From Staphylococcus equorum (lineage in GTDB: Bacteria > Bacillota > Bacilli > Staphylococcales > Staphylococcaceae): a stretch of DNA of 64,000 bases. The stretch spans positions 124,001 to 188,000 of the forward strand of contig NZ_LNNB01000029.1 of assembly GCF_001747895.1 (NCBI RefSeq), read 5' to 3'. This document shows, one piece after another, positions 1 through 10,020 of the stretch; position 1 is the stretch's first letter; every line of letters begins with the position of its first letter. A program made the translations under genes and the position numbers. The notes below the pieces were generated by a model, which searched no databases, had not been told where the DNA came from, and saw nothing but the letters and a program-made list of their open reading frames with translations.

Positions 1-1
1 T

Positions 2-232
2 TTTTATACTGATAAAAACAAAAAGGCAGAGTTGAGCAAACGTTTTTCGACAATACAGGATTATTTATTAGAATACTGTAATTTTGGTTGCCCATATTTT
101 ATCTTGAGACGTATTCCGGAACAAGAACTCAAAGCATATGTAGATGAAACTGAAGAGGCTGATCCTGATTTTGAAGAAAATAAATTGCAAGATGTAAAGA
201 TTAAGCCAAGTATTCAAGATACAGAAAAATAA
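2..232 (+). CDS. yutD: YutD-family protein, 3' end (partial)
   Basis: The frame is open from the first bases of the window, so the N-terminus lies upstream. About 76 residues are visible. They hold the stretch SKRFSTIQDYLLEYCNFGC followed by PYFILRRI, which resembles the DUF1027/YutD family, then an acidic and lysine-rich tail. YutD has no established biochemical role. Its position upstream of YutE- and YutF-like genes follows the Bacillus and S. aureus order, which supports the call. The internal TTG at 32 is not a believable start because the family sequence continues upstream of it. Confidence 0.75.
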   Translation, partial: FYTDKNKKAELSKRFSTIQDYLLEYCNFGCPYFILRRIPEQELKAYVDETEEADPDFEENKLQDVKIKPSIQDTEK

Positions 233-276
233 ATATTGATTAATAAAACGGGAGCAGAACCTAAATCTCCCATTTT

Positions 277-323
277 AAAAAGAACTCATCCGTTAAAATT
301 TACGGATGAGTTCTTTTGATATA
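277..323. terminator. Bidirectional terminator after yutD / DUF3055
   Basis: A 16-bp stem (277-292 pairing with 302-317) with a 9-nt loop is flanked by A-rich sequence on the left and a T-rich sequence on the right. It lies between the convergent yutD and DUF3055 genes and can serve both. Confidence 0.75.
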
Positions 324-453
324 TTAAAATATGTTGATTGTACATGTTCAGGAATATGGATTGGATCTGTAGTTGTTGCTCGCGTTGTTTCCTCAGGCCT
401 TTCATATGAAAAAGGGATATAAAAGAACGATGAACTTTTCCAACAGTTAATAA

Positions 454-720
454 CTATTGAATGACTTCATTTAAATATTCGGTGATTTCATTTCCTTCAT
501 CTTCATTAACACCAAGTATGTACGAGATGTAACCTTCTTCTTCTAAATCATCTGTGCCGATAATCCCAAATTTATTTGTTTGCATATTTAATACGATAGT
601 TTTACCAAAATGGCGATTGGTTTGGACTAACATCAAATCGTAACGACTATGTTCGCCTACAAAACCGACAAATTGGACTTGAGCTGATTCGTCGTCGTCA
701 TATAGATACATATCAATCAT
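454..720 (-). CDS. DUF3055-family small protein
   Basis: This 88-residue acidic protein begins MIDMYLYDDDESAQVQFVGF and has no membrane segment or signal peptide. The N-terminal YDDxE...FVGF pattern and the length fit DUF3055, a small cytoplasmic family found in bacilli and staphylococci and of unknown function. A GAGGAG ribosome site precedes the ATG on the minus strand. It faces the yutD gene and is divergent from the yutE-yutF-dehydrogenase run, with both promoters presumably in 721-868. No function is assigned; the family call is from memory of the domain rather than a search. Confidence 0.7.
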   Translation of the reverse strand: MIDMYLYDDDESAQVQFVGFVGEHSRYDLMLVQTNRHFGKTIVLNMQTNKFGIIGTDDLEEEGYISYILGVNEDEGNEITEYLNEVIQ

Positions 721-868
721 TTTATTACACTCCTCGTAGCGTGTGACTTATAATATAATGCAATAGTTAATTTATTTTCTATGGTTAAAAAGTCTTAATT
801 CACAGTATAACGATAAATGAATTCGACTGCAAAGGTATGGTATGATTAGAGTGATAGGGGTGACGATG

Positions 869-1300
869 ATGTATTTTGTTAATAAAGAAAAATTGAATAC
901 AAAGTTAAATTATTTACAACAATTAATTACAGATTATCCTCAAAATAAAGATAATCACTATGCGTTTGAACGTATTGCACAAATGTTTATAGAGTCAGCT
1001 GTAGATATTGGAAATATGGTAATTGATGGCTTTATATTAAGAGACCCAGGTAACTATAAAGATGTTATCGATATTTTAGAATTAGAAAAAGTGATTTCTA
1101 AAGACACACAAGTTCACATCAATGAAACGGTCGATGTAAGAAAGCAATTCGTCCACTATTATGATGAACTTGATACGGCCAGTCTTATACCACTTTTTGA
1201 TGAGACGGTGTCTTATTATCAACAATTTATTGAAGAAGTCATACGTTTTCTAAAAAGTGAAGATGTGCCAGTTACAGCTTTTGGTAAAAAAGGAGAGTAA
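869..1300 (+). CDS. yutE: Orphan HEPN-fold protein, DUF86/HepT-like (YutE)
   Basis: This 143-residue all-helical protein of the DUF86 (HepT/YutE) group carries R91, H96 and Y98, i.e. the RX4HXY motif of HEPN ribonucleases. HepT proteins are normally toxins paired with an MNT nucleotidyltransferase (MntA) that AMPylates the tyrosine. No MNT gene is adjacent here: the next gene, 6 nt downstream, is a HAD phosphatase, and the upstream gene is divergent. An in-frame ATG exists at 842, but the AGGGGTG ribosome site at 856-862 places the start at 869 (a tandem ATG at 866 is also possible). Whether it retains RNase activity cannot be judged from sequence. Confidence 0.8.
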   Translation: MYFVNKEKLNTKLNYLQQLITDYPQNKDNHYAFERIAQMFIESAVDIGNMVIDGFILRDPGNYKDVIDILELEKVISKDTQVHINETVDVRKQFVHYYDELDTASLIPLFDETVSYYQQFIEEVIRFLKSEDVPVTAFGKKGE

Positions 1301-1306
1301 GTATTA

Positions 1307-2086
1307 ATGAAAAATTACAAAGCTTATCTTATTGATTTAGATGGCACGATGTATAAAGGTAATGAAACGATTGATGGTGCAACGCAATTTATAGAATATC
1401 TAAACCAACAACAAATTCCACACTTATATGTAACGAACAATTCTACGAAAGAACCAGAAGAAGTAGCTTCTAAATTACATACAATGGGTGTAGATGCGAA
1501 GGCTGAGGAAGTAGTTACTTCAGCACTTGCAACTGCTGAATACATTTCAGAAGCATCACCAGGTGCTACTGTTTATATGTTAGGTGGTAGCGGCCTTGAA
1601 AAAGCACTCACTAGTCATGGATTAATATTGAAAGACGATGAGTTTGTTGATTACGTAGTAATTGGATTAGATGAAGCAGTGACATATGAAAAATTAACCA
1701 CTGCAACATTAGGCGTACGCAATGGTGCAAAATTTATATCAACGAATCAAGATGTATCGATACCTAAAGAACGAGGTTTTTTACCAGGTAACGGAGCTAT
1801 TACAAGTGTTGTAACAGTATCTACAGGTGTTCAACCGACATTTATCGGTAAACCTGAACCTATTATTATGAAAAAAGCATTAGAAATTTTAGATTTAGAG
1901 CGCTCAGAAGTAGCTATGGTTGGAGATTTATATGATACGGATATTCTTTCAGGGATTAATGTGGACATTGATACGATACATGTACAAACTGGCGTCACAA
2001 CTAAGGAACAAATCGTGCTAAAAGAAATACCTCCGACTTATACGTTTAAAGATTTGAATGAAGTGATCAAAGAACTCAAAATGTAG
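1307..2086 (+). CDS. yutF: HAD-superfamily phosphatase, NagD/YutF type
   Basis: The 259-residue protein has the full HAD signature: the nucleophile motif DLDGT near residue 11, VTNNST (motif II) near residue 44, the GKPEP lysine motif near residue 185, and GDLYDTDI (motif IV) near residue 207. The long C2-type cap between motifs II and III is typical of NagD/AraL sugar-phosphate phosphatases, and the TIGR01457 subgroup is expected. Substrate is unknown; the enzyme is probably a metabolite-repair or nucleotide phosphatase. AAAGGAGAG precedes the ATG. It is in an operon with yutE upstream (6-nt gap) and the dehydrogenase downstream (10-nt gap). Confidence 0.9.
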   Translation: MKNYKAYLIDLDGTMYKGNETIDGATQFIEYLNQQQIPHLYVTNNSTKEPEEVASKLHTMGVDAKAEEVVTSALATAEYISEASPGATVYMLGGSGLEKALTSHGLILKDDEFVDYVVIGLDEAVTYEKLTTATLGVRNGAKFISTNQDVSIPKERGFLPGNGAITSVVTVSTGVQPTFIGKPEPIIMKKALEILDLERSEVAMVGDLYDTDILSGINVDIDTIHVQTGVTTKEQIVLKEIPPTYTFKDLNEVIKELKM

Positions 2087-2096
2087 GGGTGATTGT

Positions 2097-3056
2097 ATGA
2101 ATAAAATAGTCGTTAGTAGAAAAATACCTAAGTCATTTATAGAACAATTAGAAACACTTGCGGATGTAGAAGTTTGGAATGAATCTTATACACCAATGCC
2201 AAGAGATAAATTTTTGGCCTCTTTAAAGGATGCAACTGCTTGTCTTATAACTTTAAGTGAAAAAATTGACGAAGAAGTTATAGAAGCAGCACCTCATTTG
2301 AAAGTGATTGCAAATATGGCAGTTGGTTTTGATAATATAGATGTGCAACTTGTACAAAGTAAAGGGATAGTTGTTACGAATACGCCTGGCGTGTTAACTG
2401 AGACAACAGCAGAACTAGGCTTCACTTTGATGTTGACCGTGGCAAGACGCATTGTTGAAGCGGAACAATACGTACAAAAAGGTGAATGGCAAAGTTGGGG
2501 ACCATATCTTTTGGCAGGTAAAGATTTATATAATGCTAAGGTGGGTATCTACGGCATGGGTGATATCGGTAAAGCCTTTGCGAGACGCTTGAAAGGATTC
2601 AATGCAAATATTATGTATCACAATAGATCACGACATAAAGACGCTGAAGAAGCGTTAGGCGCTTTATACGTGCCGTTTGATACATTGCTTGAGCATAGTG
2701 ATTTTATTATTTGTACAGCACCACTTACTGAAGATACAAGAAATAAATTTGATACTGCTGCATTTAAAAAGATGAAAAATGATGCAATATTCATTAACAT
2801 TGGACGAGGCGCAGTTGTGGATGAGCAAGCACTTGTCAATGCTTTACAAGATGGAGAAATTGCTGCATGTGGCTTGGATGTCTTACGTCAAGAACCGATT
2901 GAAATGACGCATCCATTGTTATCAATGAAAAATGCAGTCATCTTACCACATATTGGTAGTGCATCTGTAGTAACGAGAAATCGTATGATTCAACTCTGCG
3001 TTGATAATATACGCTTAGTGTTAAGTCATAAAAATGCTAAAACACCGATTTCATAA
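2097..3056 (+). CDS. D-isomer 2-hydroxyacid dehydrogenase (glyoxylate/hydroxypyruvate reductase type)
   Basis: 319 residues. The NAD(P) Rossmann motif GMGDIGKAFARR lies around residue 150. The catalytic set is present: arginine in GRGAVVDE (around 237), glutamate in the QEP segment (around 265) and histidine in PHIGSA (around 285). The family reduces 2-keto acids such as glyoxylate or hydroxypyruvate to D-2-hydroxyacids in the cytosol. Database entries often label this orthologue as D-3-phosphoglycerate dehydrogenase, but it lacks the ACT regulatory domain of SerA. It is the last gene of the yutE-yutF operon and is followed by a strong terminator. Confidence 0.88.
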   Translation: MNKIVVSRKIPKSFIEQLETLADVEVWNESYTPMPRDKFLASLKDATACLITLSEKIDEEVIEAAPHLKVIANMAVGFDNIDVQLVQSKGIVVTNTPGVLTETTAELGFTLMLTVARRIVEAEQYVQKGEWQSWGPYLLAGKDLYNAKVGIYGMGDIGKAFARRLKGFNANIMYHNRSRHKDAEEALGALYVPFDTLLEHSDFIICTAPLTEDTRNKFDTAAFKKMKNDAIFINIGRGAVVDEQALVNALQDGEIAACGLDVLRQEPIEMTHPLLSMKNAVILPHIGSASVVTRNRMIQLCVDNIRLVLSHKNAKTPIS

Positions 3057-3080
3057 AATTAAATTATATGTTTTTCAGAA

Positions 3081-3118
3081 CTGCTAACAAAGTCAATGAC
3101 TTTGTTAGCAGTTTTTTT
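3081..3118 (+). terminator. Rho-independent terminator of the yutE-yutF-dehydrogenase operon
   Basis: A near-perfect 14-15-bp hairpin (3081-3095 with 3097-3111) is followed by seven T. The stem contains AACAAAGTC/GACTTTGTT, the same core as in hairpins near 32.47, 54.36 and 58.30 kb. Confidence 0.9.
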
Positions 3119-3311
3119 GCTCAAATTTGAATTGATTATAAAAATGAGGTAATAAATACTCATATTTAATAAACGATGAACATTCGTAAGTTTAAATACA
3201 TAAAATAACAGAACATTAATTTTTAATGAGGCTCATTTTGTTATATCAATATTTAATAAAAATTAATTCCTCTCTTTTTATGCGTCATTCAATATAACAT
3301 TTTTGTTATAT

Positions 3312-3321
3312 ATAAATTTGT
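3312..3321 (+). promoter_or_regulatory. Candidate GraR box upstream of dltX
   Basis: ATAAATTTGT matches at nine of ten positions the palindrome ACAAATTTGT reported upstream of GraRS-controlled genes in S. aureus (dltX, mprF, vraFG). It ends 8 bp upstream of the -35 hexamer, a good activator position. The match is seen in the sequence; GraR control here is inferred. Confidence 0.6.
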
Positions 3322-3329
3322 TTATTCAA

Positions 3330-3358
3330 TTGTCAAACAGTGGTAAAAAATGTATAAT
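3330..3358 (+). promoter_or_regulatory. dlt operon promoter
   Basis: TTGTCA at 3330-3335 and TATAAT at 3353-3358 are separated by exactly 17 bp, a strong sigma-A promoter. It implies a leader of about 100 nt before dltX. The leader contains a 7-bp dyad (AAGCAAT 3376-3382, ATTGCTT 3387-3393). Confidence 0.8.
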
Positions 3359-3465
3359 ATATTAGTAAAATGTTAAAGCAATGTAAATTGCTTAGGTTAA
3401 TAAAATTTTATTTATTACATAATTTGATTATAGTGTAGTCTGAATTAAAACAGAAGAGGTGAACA

Positions 3466-3612
3466 ATGAGTAAAAAAATAGAACAAGATTTATTATTTCA
3501 TAAGTTAAAACCCTGGCTCATAACGCTGCTTTATTTTGCTATTTTTATAGCGTTGTATCTCATATATGGTACTGGCGATACTCATAACAACTTTATTTAT
3601 AATGAATTTTAA
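3466..3612 (+). CDS. dltX: DltX, small membrane protein of the D-alanylation pathway
   Basis: A 48-residue protein starting [20 protein letters not shown] with one transmembrane helix (about residues 17-35) and a C-terminal end NNFIYNEF. The conserved aromatic/acidic tail is the DltX hallmark; in recent work this peptide is needed for D-alanine transfer across the membrane and acts with DltB/DltD. The AGAGGTG ribosome site is 5 nt upstream of the ATG. It is 14 nt before dltA and is the first gene after the promoter. It is short enough to be missed by automated callers. Confidence 0.93.
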   Translation: MSKKIEQDLLFHKLKPWLITLLYFAIFIALYLIYGTGDTHNNFIYNEF

Positions 3613-3626
3613 TAGAGGAGAGAAGC

Positions 3627-5087
3627 ATGAAAGATATTATACATTCACTAATTGAAAATGCCCAAAATCACCCAGATCATAAAGCAATTCAACATAATAA
3701 TGAAAGTTTGACGTATCGTGAATTAAACCAATATTCAAATATACTCGCTGACATTATTAAAGATTCGAAGCGACCGCTCATTTTATATGGCCACATGTCT
3801 CCATTTATGATTGTCGGCATGATAGCAAGTATTAAAGCAGGTTGTGGTTATGTACCGCTTGATACATCTATCCCTAAAGATCGTATTCAGTCCATTATTG
3901 AAAAAATAGAAGGTCAATTTATATTCAATACAACTGACAATGATATAAATATAAAGAAAATTGATGTGATAGATCACAGTATGATAATAAGTACATTAAA
4001 CATGAAACAATTTGATTCTAAAATGGTAGGTGAGGATATTGCTTATACGATATTCACATCTGGCTCAACAGGTGAGCCTAAAGGAGTTCAAATAAGCTAC
4101 GAAAGTTTAAAAGAATTCACTGAATGGATGGTTGACCTTAATGCATTAGGTTATAAGCAACAATGGTTGAATCAAGCACCATTTTCATTTGATTTATCAG
4201 TAATGGCAGTGTATCCATGTATCGCTACCGCAGGCACATTAAATTTAGTAGATAAAACGATGATTAATAAACCTAAACTATTAAATGAAATGCTGGAGCA
4301 CTCAAACATAAATATATGGGTTTCAACGCCATCCTTTATGGAGATGTGTTTAATGCTACCTAATTTATCTGAGACAACATACACAAGTTTAAAAGAATTT
4401 TTCTTTTGTGGTGAAATTTTGACGCATAGAACTGCCGAAATGTTATTACAGCGTTTTCCATCTGCTTATATATACAACACATATGGTCCTACAGAAGCAA
4501 CTGTAGCTGTTACAAGCATATTGATTACTGAAGCGATAATTAAGCAATATAATCCTTTACCGGTAGGAGTGCCAAGACCAGGTACATCTTTATCACTTAC
4601 AGATAAAGGCGAGCTTGTTATTTCTGGAAAGTGTGTAAGCGAAGGATACGTCAAAGATGAGGCACGTTCTAATGAAGTTTTTAAAATAAATAATAATAAA
4701 AAACATTACTACACTGGTGACAAGGCAGAATTAAGAGATAACCAGTGGTTTATTAATGGTCGCATAGATTTTCAAATTAAATTAAATGGTTACAGAATGG
4801 AATTAGAAGAAATAGAATTTCAATTACGCCAAATAGCATGTATCAAGGAAGCTATAGTAGTGCCAATATACAAAGGTAATAAAGTTATACATTTAAATGC
4901 GGTAATCGTAGTAAATGAAGCGGACCGTGTTGAAAATGAACAAGAAGCAATTCATGGCATCAAATATGAATTAAAACAGCATATACCAGAATATATGATA
5001 CCAAGGAAAGTTATATTCCAAGATAAATTGCCTCTAACAGTAAATGGTAAATTAGATCGTAAAAAGATTGCTGAGGATGTAATGTAA
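3627..5087 (+). CDS. dltA: D-alanine--D-alanyl carrier protein ligase
   Basis: 486 residues, an ANL-superfamily adenylating enzyme. It activates D-alanine with ATP and loads it on the phosphopantetheine of DltC in the cytosol. Visible motifs are the phosphate loop [11 protein letters not shown] (around 143), [12 protein letters not shown] (around 292), YTGDKAEL (around 370) and the catalytic lysine in VNGKLDRKK (around 475). It follows dltX by 14 nt with a GAGGAGAG ribosome site, and its stop overlaps the dltB ATG by one base (TAATG), which suggests translational coupling. Confidence 0.97.
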   Translation: MKDIIHSLIENAQNHPDHKAIQHNNESLTYRELNQYSNILADIIKDSKRPLILYGHMSPFMIVGMIASIKAGCGYVPLDTSIPKDRIQSIIEKIEGQFIFNTTDNDINIKKIDVIDHSMIISTLNMKQFDSKMVGEDIAYTIFTSGSTGEPKGVQISYESLKEFTEWMVDLNALGYKQQWLNQAPFSFDLSVMAVYPCIATAGTLNLVDKTMINKPKLLNEMLEHSNINIWVSTPSFMEMCLMLPNLSETTYTSLKEFFFCGEILTHRTAEMLLQRFPSAYIYNTYGPTEATVAVTSILITEAIIKQYNPLPVGVPRPGTSLSLTDKGELVISGKCVSEGYVKDEARSNEVFKINNNKKHYYTGDKAELRDNQWFINGRIDFQIKLNGYRMELEEIEFQLRQIACIKEAIVVPIYKGNKVIHLNAVIVVNEADRVENEQEAIHGIKYELKQHIPEYMIPRKVIFQDKLPLTVNGKLDRKKIAEDVM

Positions 5088-6301
5088 TGATTCCATATGG
5101 CACATTTATGTTTTTTCTCATAGCAATTATAGTATTAATACCGGTCATTATTCTTGGTCTTATGGGTAAAAGAAGTCGTATATATAATGGTGTGAGTACT
5201 GCGATAATGATTGTACTTATTTTCTCATCTGAAAAGCACAATTTATTTGGACAGGATTATTTAAGTGTTCAGGTTATAAATTTTGTGCTTTATACGATTT
5301 GGCAAGTCGTAATTATTATGTATTATTGGAAATCTAGAGCTAAAAATAATACATTCAACAAATTTTTTATGGTAATCACATTATCTATATTACCGTTAAT
5401 TATTGTGAAAGTGATGCAAAGTTCTTGGTTTGGAACTGCACAGATGAAACTTCATGAAAATAAAGTTATAGAGTTCATAGGATTTTTAGGTATTTCATAT
5501 GTAACTTTTAAAAGTGTTCAATTATTGATGGAAATACGTGACGGCTCAATTAAAGAAATAAAAAGTTGGAAAGTCATACAATTTATTTCATTCTTTCCAA
5601 CCATTTCATCAGGGCCTATTGATCGATATAAACGATTTGTAAAAGATGATAATAAGGTAACTAATAGTGAGCGTTATCGTGAACTATTAGTTAAAGCAAT
5701 TCATTTTATAATGCTAGGATTTTTGTATAAATATATTATTGCTTACTTAATCCAAATGTATGCAATCAATCCACTTATGTTAGATTTTACGAGCTTTTCT
5801 GCAAAATGGTTGTATATGTATGCCTATAGTTTATATTTGTTTTTTGATTTTGCAGGCTATTCGTTGTTTGCAATTGCATTTAGTTATTTGTATGGCATAC
5901 AAACGCCTCAAAACTTTAAGCAACCTTTTAAAGCTAAAAATATTAAGGATTTTTGGAATAGATGGCATATGTCTTTATCGTTTTGGTTTAGAGATTGTAT
6001 ATATATGAGGGCCTTATTCTTTATGTCAAAGAAAAAATTATTGAAAAGCCAATTTACGATGTCGAATATTGCGTTCTCACTTAACTTTTTAATCATGGGT
6101 GTGTGGCATGGTATTGAATTTCATTATATTTTATATGGTTTGTATCATGCGGCACTCTTTATTGGCTACGGTTATTATGAAAAGTGGCGGAAAAACCACC
6201 CACCACGATGGCAAAATCAATTTACCACAATGTTAAGTATCGTTATCACATTTCATTTTGTGACATTTGGTTTTCTGATATTTTCTGGAAAACTGTTTTA
6301 A
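5087..6301 (+). CDS. dltB: DltB, MBOAT D-alanyl transfer membrane protein
   Basis: 404 residues with many hydrophobic helices, a membrane-bound O-acyltransferase. The MBOAT signature residues are present: His294 in NRWHMS and His341 in GVWHGIEF. DltB takes D-alanine from DltC on the inner face and passes it outward for lipoteichoic and wall teichoic acid esterification. Its ATG shares a base with the dltA stop, and dltC follows after 18 nt. The length is normal for the family. Confidence 0.97.
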   Translation: MIPYGTFMFFLIAIIVLIPVIILGLMGKRSRIYNGVSTAIMIVLIFSSEKHNLFGQDYLSVQVINFVLYTIWQVVIIMYYWKSRAKNNTFNKFFMVITLSILPLIIVKVMQSSWFGTAQMKLHENKVIEFIGFLGISYVTFKSVQLLMEIRDGSIKEIKSWKVIQFISFFPTISSGPIDRYKRFVKDDNKVTNSERYRELLVKAIHFIMLGFLYKYIIAYLIQMYAINPLMLDFTSFSAKWLYMYAYSLYLFFDFAGYSLFAIAFSYLYGIQTPQNFKQPFKAKNIKDFWNRWHMSLSFWFRDCIYMRALFFMSKKKLLKSQFTMSNIAFSLNFLIMGVWHGIEFHYILYGLYHAALFIGYGYYEKWRKNHPPRWQNQFTTMLSIVITFHFVTFGFLIFSGKLF

Positions 6302-7698
<1,397 letters not shown>

Positions 7699-7808
7699 TT
7701 TAGCGATTTATTAACAAGTCTCCGACCGAATTAATAAATCAGTAGATTAGATGTCTAAACTGAGCATGTATTTATATTAAGTTTTTAAAAATTACTTCTC
7801 CATTTATG

Positions 7809-7864
7809 AAATAGTATAGGGAATGCGAATCAGAAATTGATTTCGTATTCCCTATACTATTTTT
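7809..7864 (+). terminator. Terminator of the dlt operon
   Basis: A 24-bp nearly perfect stem (7809-7832 with about 7838-7862), 5-nt loop and trailing T run. It is roughly symmetrical, so it may also act on the minus strand. The rest of the 420-nt gap to 8118 holds only the nfu terminator and no gene I can support. Confidence 0.85.
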
Positions 7865-7983
7865 ATGATGCATTTATTAGAGCGTCACGGTGAAAAAAGT
7901 CCGTAATATTGTATAATCAGTCAGAAAATTGATATTATGACAAAGCATACATCTATATTAAAGCACTTGTAATTTTAGCAAAA

Positions 7984-8015
7984 CAAAAAAGCTAAACGAT
8001 GTTATTCGTTTAGCT
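7984..8015 (-). terminator. Terminator of the minus-strand nfu gene
   Basis: A 10-bp stem (7990-7999 with 8006-8015) is followed on the minus strand by a T run (A at 7984-7990). Confidence 0.75.
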
Positions 8016-8118
8016 TGTCTATGCTTTGAAACTATTCGCATTGCAAAAGTGAAATAGTTAATTAAAGTGCTCGAAAGAAACTTGATCTTTAGATGTTATC
8101 TATATATGAATATATCAA

Positions 8119-8361
8119 TTAGAATACTTGTTCTACTTCGATTACTCCTGGTACTTCTTCATGCAAAGCACGTTCAATACCTGCTTTTAAAGTGATTGTT
8201 GAACTAGGGCATGTACCACAAGCGCCATGTAATTGTAGTTTAACAATACCATCTTCTACATCAACGAGTGAACAGTCACCGCCATCACGTAGTAAGAAGG
8301 GACGCAGTTTTTCAATTACTTCTGCTACTTGATCAAACATTGTTACGTTTTCAGTTGGCAT
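8119..8361 (-). CDS. nfu: NifU C-terminal domain protein (Nfu iron-sulfur carrier)
   Basis: 80 residues, the stand-alone NifU C-terminal domain. The GACGTCPSS segment carries the CxxC that binds a transient [4Fe-4S] cluster for delivery to apo-proteins. The chosen ATG at 8361 has an AGGAGG site 7 nt upstream (8369-8374 on the plus strand); an upstream in-frame ATG at 8379 would overlap that site and is unlikely. It is divergent from the YuzD-like gene, with shared control in 8362-8467. Its ortholog in S. aureus sits in the same place after dltD. Confidence 0.9.
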   Translation of the reverse strand: MPTENVTMFDQVAEVIEKLRPFLLRDGGDCSLVDVEDGIVKLQLHGACGTCPSSTITLKAGIERALHEEVPGVIEVEQVF

Positions 8362-8467
8362 GGAAATGCCTCCTTTCAAGTGAGTTATTTCATATTCTAC
8401 TTATCTTTTTATTATAATAGAAATGTAAGGAAAAATCTATCAATCGATACAAAAGGGGAATGTTAAA

Positions 8468-8779
8468 ATGAATAAAGCTAGTGTAATCGTTTATGGTGCA
8501 GATATTGTTTGTGCAAGTTGTGTTAATGCACCAACAGCACGCAATACTTATGATTGGTTACAACCATTGTTAAAAAGGAAGTATCCAGATATTCAGTTTG
8601 AATTCACATATATTGATATTGAAAAAGATACTGAGAACTTAACAGATCATGATCAACAGTACATTGAACGCATTCAAGAAGATGAATTATTCTATCCATT
8701 AGTTACTATAAATGAAGCATATGTATCAGATGGTTATGTTCAATTAAAAGATATCACGAAATTTATGGATTCGCATTAA
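8468..8779 (+). CDS. yuzD: YuzD-like DUF1462 protein (thioredoxin-like fold)
   Basis: 103 residues, with a CxxC (CASC) near residue 16 at the end of the first strand, as in DUF1462/YuzD proteins of thioredoxin-like fold. Function is not established; position between Nfu and NADH dehydrogenase genes suggests a redox or Fe-S related role (inference). AAAAGGGGAA precedes the ATG. It is transcribed alone and ends at a hairpin shared with the convergent yutJ gene. Confidence 0.8.
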   Translation: MNKASVIVYGADIVCASCVNAPTARNTYDWLQPLLKRKYPDIQFEFTYIDIEKDTENLTDHDQQYIERIQEDELFYPLVTINEAYVSDGYVQLKDITKFMDSH

Positions 8780-8825
8780 TCATTTACTGTTTAGTCTTTC
8801 ATTTAATATTACGTTTTTAAAAAAT

Positions 8826-8872
8826 ATAAAGCGCTTGAGACATTTAATTATAATGTCTTAAGCGCTTTATTG
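8826..8872. terminator. Bidirectional terminator between yuzD and yutJ
   Basis: A 19-bp stem (8826-8844 with 8852-8870) sits between two convergent genes. Flanking A-rich and T-rich sequence would support termination in both directions. Confidence 0.75.
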
Positions 8873-8919
8873 TCCAAATTTGTTTCTCTTAATAGTATAA
8901 ATTGAGGAAAGAGGGCTAT

Positions 8920-9984
8920 TTAACCGTTATGGTATTTATATAACCATAGTACGCCTGATTTTAAAATAGAAGCTAAGCGGCCGGTAACAGTTCGATCCAT
9001 TATATAAGCAAAACCTTTTTTATCTCCAAGTGAGCCAAGGAAACCTTGAACTTTAATTTCAGGCATTTTTTCTGGAAGTGCTTTGCCTTGCCATTGTAAT
9101 TTCATAACATCTGCAATTTGATCACCCTGTGCTTCAGCGAGCTGTGCACTTGGTGCATGTGGTAATTCTGCACAGTCACCTACCACATAGACGTTTTTAT
9201 AGGTAGGCACTTGGTGATATTGATTTAAAATAACACGGCCACCTTTACTAATGTCTATTGGAAGGTTTCTTACTACTTCAACAGGTTGAATACCTGCTGT
9301 CCATACGATTAAATCTAATTCTTCAGGTACATCATTATTATAGATACGACCTGGTTCCACTCGGTTAATATCAGAGTTTGGTACTACAGTTACATCATTT
9401 TTCTTAAACCAATTTTCAATATATTGACTTAACTTTTCAGGAAAACGACGTAGAATACGTTCGCCTCTGTCATAGAGGTAGATTTTTAAATCTTCACGAC
9501 TTTCACGTAATTCACTTGCTAATTCGATACCACTTAATCCAGCACCAACGATACCTACTTTGGCACCATTTGGTAATTCACTTAAATGGTGGAATGTCTC
9601 ACGAGATTTAGATAGCGTTTGAATACTATGTGTATATTCTTCAGCACCTGGAACATTGTGATACTTATCTTCACAGCCTAAACCAATTACTAATTCATCA
9701 TAATCTACTTTCGTATTGCCAACGGAAATAATTTGATCTTCTAAATCAATATCATTAATTTCGCCAAAAACATTGTTGATGCGATCAGAATCAGGAAAAT
9801 TCATACGAACATCCTTATCAGATTTAGTACCAGCAGCCAACTCATAAAACTCTGGCTTTAAACAGTGGTAAGGCATACGGTCAATTAATGTGACCGAATA
9901 ATTTTCAGGAAGTGCAGATGGTAAAATATGTGACATAATACGCATATTTCCATAACCGCCACCTAATAATACTAAGTTTTTCAT
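8920..9984 (-). CDS. yutJ: NADH dehydrogenase-like FAD oxidoreductase (YutJ type)
   Basis: 354 residues, a pyridine nucleotide-disulfide family protein close to type II NADH dehydrogenases. The FAD site is GGGYGN near residue 8, the NADH site GAGLSGIELASEL near residue 150, and VVGDCAELP near residue 270 binds FAD at the C-terminal side. NDH-2 enzymes move electrons from NADH to quinone at the membrane, but quinone use by YutJ is not proven. The start at 9984 is chosen because a GAGGGGT site precedes it; an earlier ATG at 10020 would add 12 residues lying over the ribosome site. A perfect 11-bp dyad lies 37 bp upstream. Confidence 0.85.
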   Translation of the reverse strand: MKNLVLLGGGYGNMRIMSHILPSALPENYSVTLIDRMPYHCLKPEFYELAAGTKSDKDVRMNFPDSDRINNVFGEINDIDLEDQIISVGNTKVDYDELVIGLGCEDKYHNVPGAEEYTHSIQTLSKSRETFHHLSELPNGAKVGIVGAGLSGIELASELRESREDLKIYLYDRGERILRRFPEKLSQYIENWFKKNDVTVVPNSDINRVEPGRIYNNDVPEELDLIVWTAGIQPVEVVRNLPIDISKGGRVILNQYHQVPTYKNVYVVGDCAELPHAPSAQLAEAQGDQIADVMKLQWQGKALPEKMPEIKVQGFLGSLGDKKGFAYIMDRTVTGRLASILKSGVLWLYKYHNG

Positions 9985-10020
9985 TTGTGATACCCCTCTA
10001 GTAAAAATTGTATTGAGCAA

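Noticed and set aside
293-450. Minus-strand open frame ending at 293-295 (SYERPEETTRATTTDPIHIP-like)
   Set aside because: It reads like protein, but there is no start codon with a ribosome site and it is out of frame with the DUF3055 gene. It runs into the terminator. It could be a broken extension or chance.
3121-3311. Riboswitch or small RNA upstream of dlt
   Set aside because: The region is very AT-rich, and I saw no conserved riboswitch motif or stable stem-loop set apart from the dyad in the leader.
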